DNA of 64,000 nt from the NCBI RefSeq assembly GCF_012349115.1, contig NZ_PQIG01000001.1, positions 1 through 64,000 on the forward strand. Reading direction: 5' to 3'. Shown here piece after piece: positions 58,237 through 64,000 of the stretch. The stretch's first letter is position 1. Every line of letters starts with the position of its first letter. The position numbers were made by a program, and so were the translations under genes. The notes beneath the pieces are model-generated. The model ran no database searches. It was not told the DNA's origin and saw only the letters and a program-made list of their open reading frames with translations. Source of the stretch: Rhizobium ruizarguesonis. Its GTDB lineage: Bacteria; Pseudomonadota; Alphaproteobacteria; Rhizobiales; Rhizobiaceae.

Positions 58237-59064
58237 TTACCCTTTTACTGCGCCTGATGTCATGCCGGCGACGATCTGCCGGTTGAAGAAGATGAAGACG
58301 ACCAGCGGTGGGATCGTCACCAGGAGGATATTCATGAAGAGGAGATTGTACTGGCTCGTATACATGCTCTGGAAATTATAGAGCGTCAGCTGCACGGTCA
58401 CGTTCTCCTTGCCGGGAAGGTAGTAGAGCGGGTTGGTAAAATCGTTGAAGATCGCGATCGACTGCACGACGATGTTGGTGACGGTCACCGGTTTCAGCAG
58501 CGGCAGGATCACTCTGAAGAAAATCTGCCGGGGCTTGGCGCCATCGATCAGCGCCGCCTCGTCGAGGTCGCGTGGTATGGTCGAAATGAACGAGCGGTAG
58601 AGCAAGGTCGAAAACGAGAGATTATAGGCGACCTGGATCAGGATCATCCCGGTCATGGTCTTGAAGAGACCGATCTCCTGCAAGAGGCCGATGGTGGGCA
58701 CCACGGCCGGCGGCATCATCAGGCCCATGAACAGGGCAATGGAGGCCACCCTGTTCCAGACGGTCTTGCGGCGCTGCATGACATATCCGACCATTGCCGA
58801 CAGCAGGATCAGGATCGTGACGGAGACCACGGTGATCAGCGTGGAGTTGAAATAGGCGAGCGCGAGCTGGTAGTCGCGCGCCTTGAAGACGGCGATCAGA
58901 TTATCCCAGAACAGCCACTGCTCGGGCAATTCGAAATCAAGGCGAGAGGCTTCGGATTTCGATTTGACCGCCTGGAGAGCGACGAAAACAAAGGGCATGA
59001 CGAAGATGACGGCCGCCACCGCAAGGGCTATCGCGCCGGTCACGTAAGGGCGGACGCTTCTCAT
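58237..59064 (-). CDS. carbohydrate ABC importer permease (MalG/UgpE-type)
   Basis: This 275-residue inner-membrane protein has about six helices and the EAA loop DEAALIDGAKPRQIFFRVILPLL near 180-202. ATG 59064 overlaps the upstream permease stop (ATGA). It is half of the transmembrane channel for the sugar bound by the 60006-61289 protein. Confidence 0.9.
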   Translation of the reverse strand: MRSVRPYVTGAIALAVAAVIFVMPFVFVALQAVKSKSEASRLDFELPEQWLFWDNLIAVFKARDYQLALAYFNSTLITVVSVTILILLSAMVGYVMQRRKTVWNRVASIALFMGLMMPPAVVPTIGLLQEIGLFKTMTGMILIQVAYNLSFSTLLYRSFISTIPRDLDEAALIDGAKPRQIFFRVILPLLKPVTVTNIVVQSIAIFNDFTNPLYYLPGKENVTVQLTLYNFQSMYTSQYNLLFMNILLVTIPPLVVFIFFNRQIVAGMTSGAVKG

Positions 59065-59939
59065 TCCTCGACCTCGCGCCGGTTGAACCACAGGGTGAAT
59101 GGCAGGATGATTACGGCGATCAGCGCGAACAGGATGACGTTTCCGGCCGTCGACAGACCGTAGAAACCCGCCTGGTACTGTTTATAGATGACCGAGGCGA
59201 TCACGTCGGAAGAGAAACCAGGCCCGCCGCGGGTCATGGCCCATATCAGATCGAAGGATCGAAGCCCGCCGATCAGCGACAATGTCACCACGATGACGGT
59301 GGCGGGACGCACGAGCGGCAGGGTGATCCGGAAAAATTGCTGGAGACGCGTGGCCCCGTCAATCCTTGCGGCCTCATAATAATCGGGGCTGATCGCGGCA
59401 AGCCCGGCGATGAAGATCAATGTGGCGAGGCCGACACCCTTCCAGACATCGACCAAAGCCACCGAAAAAAGCGCCAGCGCCGGATTGGTGAGCCATCCAG
59501 GTCCTGGAATGCCGAGCGTCTCGAGCGTGACATTGATGATGCCCCTGGTCGGATGCATCATCACCGTGAAGGTGATGCCGATGCCGATCGTCGAGACCAG
59601 GACGGGAAAGAAGACCAGCGTGCGCAGGAAGCCGCGGGCGAAGATATTGCTGGTCAGGAGCACTGCAAGCAGCAACCCGCAGACCGTCTTCAGGCCGGAT
59701 GTCGTCACGGCATAGATCAGCGTGTTGAGCAGTCCCTTGACCAGGAAGGGTTCGGAAAAGAACTGCTGAAAGTTTTCAAGCCCGATGAATTCGGCGGTCG
59801 AAAGATCCCAGCGCGTCAGGCTGAACCAGAGAGAGGATATCGTCGGAAACAGAAACAGCACGCCGTAGATGATGGCGGCCGGAATGAAAAACCACAGCGG
59901 GTAGGGCGATTTGCGCGAGCGGGGCCTTGTCTCTGTCAT
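59061..59939 (-). CDS. carbohydrate ABC importer permease (MalF/UgpA-type)
   Basis: This 292-residue inner-membrane protein has about six helices. The first (about 13-33) begins WFFIPAAIIYGVLFLFPTI, and the coupling loop EAARIDGATRLQQFFRITLPLV lies near 192-213. It lies 66 bases after the binding-protein stop and overlaps the partner permease. Confidence 0.9.
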   Translation of the reverse strand: MTETRPRSRKSPYPLWFFIPAAIIYGVLFLFPTISSLWFSLTRWDLSTAEFIGLENFQQFFSEPFLVKGLLNTLIYAVTTSGLKTVCGLLLAVLLTSNIFARGFLRTLVFFPVLVSTIGIGITFTVMMHPTRGIINVTLETLGIPGPGWLTNPALALFSVALVDVWKGVGLATLIFIAGLAAISPDYYEAARIDGATRLQQFFRITLPLVRPATVIVVTLSLIGGLRSFDLIWAMTRGGPGFSSDVIASVIYKQYQAGFYGLSTAGNVILFALIAVIILPFTLWFNRREVEE

Positions 59940-60005
59940 GACTACCTCTTCGATCGGGTGGAACCTCGCCCCTTCAGGAGCGAGGTTAACTGACCCGAAA
60001 GACCG

Positions 60006-61289
60006 CTACCAGTTGGGCAGACCGAGTTGCTTGGCCTGCTTGCGCACGTCGTCGTCATAGAGCTTTGCCGCGTCGGCCGGCTGGCGAATGCCGGAACCGA
60101 CTTCGACGGTGATCTGCTCGAGAGCCGGTCCCTTGATCGGCGAAACGAATTCCAGCGCCGGGGTCGTCTTGTCCTTGGCCTCGAAATAGGGGAGCATGTC
60201 CTTTATCGCAGGCGGCACGTCGGCTGGCAGGTCGCAGCCGTCGATCAGGGAAGGCCCCTGAACGGCATTGGTTTCCACCATGATCTTGCAGGCCTCGACG
60301 CTTCCGGCGAAATCGACGAATTTCCGCGCTTCCTCGGCGTGCTGGCTGGTCAAGGGAATGTAAAGGGCTGGCGGCATCCAGACCGTCAAGCCGTTGGTTG
60401 CGGCGTCGTCGCTCGGCTGCGCGAAAAAGCCGACATCGTTGAGGTTTTCGGGATAATTCTGTTTGAGCGCGCCGACCGCGAAGCTCAGCATCGGATAATG
60501 CGCTGCCTCGCCGGTTGCCACCATTCTCAGGCCATCGTCGTAGCTTGCCGCGCCGAAATCGTCGTTCATCAGACCGGCGTCGTGAACGTCCTTCAGCCGT
60601 TCGAAGCCCTTCAGGGCGGCAGGCGTCTCGGCGTATTTTGCCTTGTTGGCGGTATAGTCTGCGGCGAAGTTCGGCACGGCCGCGTGCAGGTTGTAATAGT
60701 CAGCCAGAACGAACAGCTGCGAGGTCCAGGTATCGCGATAGGTCTGCCCCACGGCGACCTTTCCGGCAGCTTTGACCTTCGCGTTGTTCGCCATGAAGTC
60801 CGCCCATGTCTTCGGGACGGACAGGCCAAGCTCCTGGTAGATTTTCCTGTTGTAGAGGATACCGCCCGCCATCGCCGTGCCGAAGGGAACGCCGTAGAGC
60901 TTGCCATCGGCACGGACGACCGATTTGAAACCGTCGTCGACCTTGGCTTGCGACGAGAGATCGCTCAGATCGACAAGCGTCTGTGTCGGCTTCAGCGCCT
61001 GTAGCAGCGAGCCGGAATTGTAGAGAAACACATCGGACATCTCTCCCGTCGCCAGTCGCGTCTTGATGATGTTGTCGCCTTCGCCGCCACCGGCCCGCGG
61101 CTCGATTTCAATCGTCACGTCGGGTGCCTTTGCCTGATAGGCGGCAACCAGTGCCTCGGCCGCCGCGACCGTGTCCGGGTTGTTGTCGATCAGGAATGAC
61201 AGCGTAGTTTCTGCATGCGACGGACCGGCCGCGACCAGTGCCAAAAGCGCGGACGCGCCCGCAAGAATGAGTTTTATCCGATGTGTCAT
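60006..61289 (-). CDS. carbohydrate ABC importer periplasmic binding protein
   Basis: This 427-residue family-1 solute-binding protein has a signal peptide with core ASALLALVAAG and cleavage near SHA-ETT. LSFLIDNNPDTVAAAEALVAAYQAKAPDVTIEIEPRAGGG (in parts) begins the mature protein. It has VPFGTAMAGGILYNRKIYQELGL and a C-terminal region of the same family. Between a GH78 rhamnosidase gene and CUT1-type permeases, the probable ligand is a rhamnose-containing glycoside or oligosaccharide. Confidence 0.87.
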   Translation of the reverse strand: MTHRIKLILAGASALLALVAAGPSHAETTLSFLIDNNPDTVAAAEALVAAYQAKAPDVTIEIEPRAGGGEGDNIIKTRLATGEMSDVFLYNSGSLLQALKPTQTLVDLSDLSSQAKVDDGFKSVVRADGKLYGVPFGTAMAGGILYNRKIYQELGLSVPKTWADFMANNAKVKAAGKVAVGQTYRDTWTSQLFVLADYYNLHAAVPNFAADYTANKAKYAETPAALKGFERLKDVHDAGLMNDDFGAASYDDGLRMVATGEAAHYPMLSFAVGALKQNYPENLNDVGFFAQPSDDAATNGLTVWMPPALYIPLTSQHAEEARKFVDFAGSVEACKIMVETNAVQGPSLIDGCDLPADVPPAIKDMLPYFEAKDKTTPALEFVSPIKGPALEQITVEVGSGIRQPADAAKLYDDDVRKQAKQLGLPNW

Positions 61290-61326
61290 GACGTTCCTCC
61301 TCTGAACGGTGTGACGTGTATGCTCC

Positions 61327-63648
61327 TCAAGAATCGGGTAGGGAAAAGACCAGCTGGTGCGTCCCGGAGGGAAAAATGGCTTCCGCGACGACAGGTTGTC
61401 CGTTGAGCGACGGGTTTTGATGCCGTTTTCCGGGCCGGAACCGGCCGATGCAACCTTCCGGAAGTGTCAGCACGTAGGTGACTTTGTTGCCGTCGCACTG
61501 CCAGCCAGCCTCGATGCGCCCCTGGCTGATATCATGATAAGCCGAAACCGGCGAAAGGGACGGAATCGGCGCCGGATCGACAATGACCTCGGCAAATCCG
61601 GGTGCGCTCGGGCTCGGCGAAATTCCGGCGACGCTTTCGAACAGCCATTGGCAGACGGCGCCATAGGCATAGTGGTTATAGCTGTTCATGTCGGGTTCGT
61701 AGATGGTGCCGTCAGGCGCCATGGAATCCCAGCGCTCCCAGATCGTCGTCGCTCCCTTCGAGACCTGGTAGAGCCAGCCCGGCACATCCTCCTGCAGGAA
61801 GACCTTTTCGGCCAGATCGTCCATGCCGAGCTTCGTCAGCGCCGGTAGCAGGGCGGGCGTGCCGATGAAGCCGGTGCCGATCTTGTAGTCTGCATCGATG
61901 ATCACCTGCCGGAAATGCTGCTGTGCGGCCTGCGTGTGCTCCGCCGGTATCAGGTCGTGTAGGAAGGCGAGCGCATAGGACGTCTGGTCATTATGCGCGA
62001 GCCGTCCCGCCGGCGTGATGAACTCGTTGGTGAATGCCCGCCGGATCTCGTTTGCACGCTGTTTCATCTTCTCTTCAAGCGCATGCTCGCCGAGAGTGGC
62101 AGCGATTCTTGCCACAAGGTCGGTCGAGATGAAGTGGTAGAGCGTGGCCGCGCAATCATCGGCGATCGTCGGACGAGGCTTTCGGTTGTCACCGACCGGC
62201 TGCAGCCAGTCGCCGAAGGTGAAGCCTCGGGCGCCCCAATGCGAGGGCGGACGCACGAGCGGACCATCCGAGATCGACCAGACGAAATCGACCCAGCGCA
62301 CCATGGAATCCAGGCACTCCGACAGGACGGCCCGGTCGCCGTAGTGCGTGTAGAGTACCCAGGGGATCACGACGATCGCGTCGCCCCAGCCGGTCGAGCC
62401 GGCATAGCCCGGGAAATTGGCCGGATGCAGACGCGTCGGATCCGGCGAAAAATGTGAGACGGCGCCATCCTCGCGCTGATCGGCCATCACATCCCGCAGA
62501 TACTTCCTCAGGAAGGATTGGCTGTCGCTCAGCCAGCATGCGGTTGCGGCAAATACCTGGGCGTCGCCCGTCCAGCCCAAGCGCTCGTCTCGTTGCGGGC
62601 AATCGGTCGGTACTTCGACGAAATTGGCGCGCTGCGACCAGATGGTATTTTCGACGAGGCGATTGACCAGTGCATTGCCCGAGGTGAAACCGCCGGCGGG
62701 CTCGGGCACCGACGAGATCGGGATGGACGCGATTGCAAGGATCTTCGCATCGCCCTTGATCGTTACCCGGGCATAGCGGAAGCCGTGGAAGGTGAAATGC
62801 GGTGCGTAGGTCTCGTCGCCGTCTCCCCGGAGCGTGTAGACGGTGTGCGCGGTGGCCGTGCGATAGTTGCGATTGTCGAAATGACGGTCGGGGCCGAGAA
62901 CTTCCGAATGCTCCACCCGGACTTCAGCGCCGGCAGTGCCCCGGACCGTATATCTGACATAGCCGCCGGAATTCTGGCCGAAATCATAGACCGTCCTGCC
63001 CTCATCGTCGGTCCAGGTTTCCACAGCGGCGAGTGGCCGCAACTCGCGCACCGCAGCCGTTTCATGCGCGACGAGCAGCTCCTTGTCGAAGGGCAATCTT
63101 TCGGTGCCGTGGCTCTCCAAGTAGTTTTCCTGGCGGGCATCATAGATTTCGCCGAAGTAGATCCCCGACTTCAGGACCGGCAGAAGGCCGCTTCGCCATG
63201 TGGTGTCGGTGGAAAGAACGGTGCCATCCGGTCCGATCAGGTCCGCAATGGCGCCGATCCTGTCGCCCCAGCAATTCGGGATCGCCTCGGCGCCCCACAT
63301 CAAAGGCGACCGGTACCATCCGTCGGCAAGCCAGATCTCGATCCGGTTGAGGCCCGGCTTGAGCAGGTTCGAGACGTCGTATCGCTGATAGGCAAGGCGA
63401 TCGTCGTAGTTCGTCCAACCTGGGGTCAACAGGTCGCCGCCGACACGAACGCCATTGATGAAGCAGCGATAGAGGCCAAGTGCGGAGATGAAGAGCTCGA
63501 CGGGAAGCTTGGCGCCATCATGTTCGAAAGTTTGGGAGACGAAGCTTGCGGCCGTTCCCTGACCGCCATCCGATAGTGGCGCGATCATATCCCCGGACCA
63601 GGTACGCGAAACGAGGTTGCCGCTGATGGCTGCCGGCTGAAAGTTCAT
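61327..63648 (-). CDS. GH78 alpha-L-rhamnosidase
   Basis: This 773-residue enzyme of glycoside hydrolase family 78 has an N-terminal carbohydrate-binding-like beta domain (GVRVGGDLLTPGWTNYDDRL, SNLLKPGLNRIEIWLADGWYR, in parts). The catalytic (alpha/alpha)6 barrel holds the family signature TDCPQRDERLGWTGDAQVF, then HWGARGFTFGDWLQP and GATTIWERWDSM. A C-terminal beta domain follows. No signal peptide is seen after ATG 63648, so it acts on imported rhamnosides in the cytosol. It is first in the operon behind the LacI-type operator. Confidence 0.9.
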   Translation of the reverse strand: MNFQPAAISGNLVSRTWSGDMIAPLSDGGQGTAASFVSQTFEHDGAKLPVELFISALGLYRCFINGVRVGGDLLTPGWTNYDDRLAYQRYDVSNLLKPGLNRIEIWLADGWYRSPLMWGAEAIPNCWGDRIGAIADLIGPDGTVLSTDTTWRSGLLPVLKSGIYFGEIYDARQENYLESHGTERLPFDKELLVAHETAAVRELRPLAAVETWTDDEGRTVYDFGQNSGGYVRYTVRGTAGAEVRVEHSEVLGPDRHFDNRNYRTATAHTVYTLRGDGDETYAPHFTFHGFRYARVTIKGDAKILAIASIPISSVPEPAGGFTSGNALVNRLVENTIWSQRANFVEVPTDCPQRDERLGWTGDAQVFAATACWLSDSQSFLRKYLRDVMADQREDGAVSHFSPDPTRLHPANFPGYAGSTGWGDAIVVIPWVLYTHYGDRAVLSECLDSMVRWVDFVWSISDGPLVRPPSHWGARGFTFGDWLQPVGDNRKPRPTIADDCAATLYHFISTDLVARIAATLGEHALEEKMKQRANEIRRAFTNEFITPAGRLAHNDQTSYALAFLHDLIPAEHTQAAQQHFRQVIIDADYKIGTGFIGTPALLPALTKLGMDDLAEKVFLQEDVPGWLYQVSKGATTIWERWDSMAPDGTIYEPDMNSYNHYAYGAVCQWLFESVAGISPSPSAPGFAEVIVDPAPIPSLSPVSAYHDISQGRIEAGWQCDGNKVTYVLTLPEGCIGRFRPGKRHQNPSLNGQPVVAEAIFPSGTHQLVFSLPDS

Positions 63649-63666
63649 CAAGTCCTCCCGGCAAGT

Positions 63667-63696
63667 TGTAGAACGTTCTCCATATAACGTTCTACA
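63667..63696. promoter_or_regulatory. two-armed operator between the rhamnosidase gene and the LacI-type regulator
   Basis: TGTAGAACGTT (63667-63677) and AACGTTCTACA (63686-63696) form a perfect 11-bp inverted repeat around an 8-base spacer. AACGTT is itself palindromic in each arm, so two regulator dimers might bind. It lies 19 bases from the rhamnosidase start and about 90 from the regulator start. Confidence 0.75.
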
Positions 63697-63788
63697 TTTT
63701 ATTCGGAAGCGCAATAGAATTTTCGTTGCCAGTCTGCCATGGTGGTTCTGCGGGCGATGTTGACGACCCGCAGCAAGCCAGAGATTTC

Positions 63789-64000
63789 ATGTCAATCGAA
63801 GAAAAACAAAAGCCGCAACGAAACGATCGCGTGACGATCCGGACCGTGGCAACTCACGCAGGCGTATCGGTCGCAGCGGTTTCCAAGGTGATGCGAAATG
63901 CCTACGGCGTCAGTGATGCGCTGCGCGCAAGGGTGACCGATGCCATCGAGGCACTCGCCTATCGCCCCTCGCGGGCAGCACGAGGGCTGCGTGGCCGGAG
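63789..64000 (+). CDS. LacI-family regulator, N-terminal part (cut by window end)
   Basis: The first 70 residues are visible. After a basic preface, VTIRTVATHAGVSVAAVSKVM (in part) is the LacI helix-turn-helix, followed by RARVTDAIEALAYRPSRAARGLRG with the hinge-helix region. The sugar-binding domain lies beyond the window. It is divergent from the rhamnoside operon and very probably binds the dyad at 63667-63696, repressing transport and hydrolysis until a sugar inducer appears. Confidence 0.88.
   Translation, partial: MSIEEKQKPQRNDRVTIRTVATHAGVSVAAVSKVMRNAYGVSDALRARVTDAIEALAYRPSRAARGLRGR

Noticed and set aside
1..64000. Transposon ends, integrase sites, CRISPR arrays, rRNA or tRNA genes
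   Set aside because: No transposase or integrase gene, no regularly spaced direct repeats, and no recognisable RNA gene were seen. The inverted repeats present all sit at gene starts or ends and fit operators or hairpins.

Overview
The window looks like a piece of a Rhizobium genome (Rhizobium leguminosarum/etli type), probably accessory DNA such as a large plasmid or chromid. The reasons are high GC, compact operons with ATGA/TGATG overlaps, many ABC importers with dedicated regulators, and the gene families present (TauABC, MocR, PotABCD-like and MalK-type importers, fused amino-acid permease-ATPase). No rRNA, tRNA, CRISPR array or insertion sequence was seen. The replicon and species assignment is inference.

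Layout. (1) 1-4.5 kb: a left-pointing three-gene cassette (winged-helix protein, AbiEii-like nucleotidyltransferase, PP2C-like phosphatase) behind a mirrored palindromic operator, a lone serine-hydrolase-like gene, and a Phd/RelE-type toxin-antitoxin pair whose toxin is frameshifted. (2) 4.7-15.5 kb: a right-pointing cluster of flavin monooxygenases, M20 deacylase, GNAT acetyltransferase, fused amino-acid permease-ATPase, two binding proteins, a DsbA/HCCA-isomerase-like protein and a desaturase. Its gene content matches the N-acetylate, oxygenate, deacetylate route by which Bacillus salvages S-substituted cysteines. (3) 15.7-16.2 kb: a 111-residue protein that is 43 percent methionine, preceded by an 11-codon leader ORF ending in Cys-Cys-Asn. 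(4) 16.2-24.6 kb: an XRE-cupin regulator, an operon of MsuE-like FMN reductase, small proteins and ChaC, then TauABC and an FAD protein. Several promoters of blocks 2 and 4 share a short AT-rich dyad, suggesting one sulphur-related regulon.

(5) 24.7-36.5 kb: a GntR/FCD regulator with three matching operators and a right-pointing catabolic operon: DUF1185 protein, alpha/beta hydrolase, flavin reductase, luciferase-like monooxygenase, aldehyde dehydrogenase, NIPSNAP protein, PotDBCA-type importer and a second aldehyde dehydrogenase. It reads as uptake and oxygenase-initiated breakdown of an unidentified, probably nitrogenous, compound. (6) 36.6-48.1 kb: a left-pointing operon containing a GDP-heptose pathway (GmhA, HddA and a GmhB-containing HddC fusion) with a glycosyltransferase, a large membrane protein, a flippase-like protein, an epimerase, a reductase and a GMC oxidoreductase, probably for a surface or secreted glycoconjugate.

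(7) 48.4-56.0 kb: a second Pot-type importer plus RidA, divergent from a MocR regulator and a DadA-like oxidase, across an intergenic region with a strong promoter and a perfect dyad. (8) 55.9-57.2 kb: a WGR-domain gene and a FitAB/VapBC toxin-antitoxin pair with its operator. (9) 57.3-64 kb: a carbohydrate ABC importer and a GH78 alpha-L-rhamnosidase, divergent from a LacI-type regulator cut by the window end, with a two-armed operator between them.
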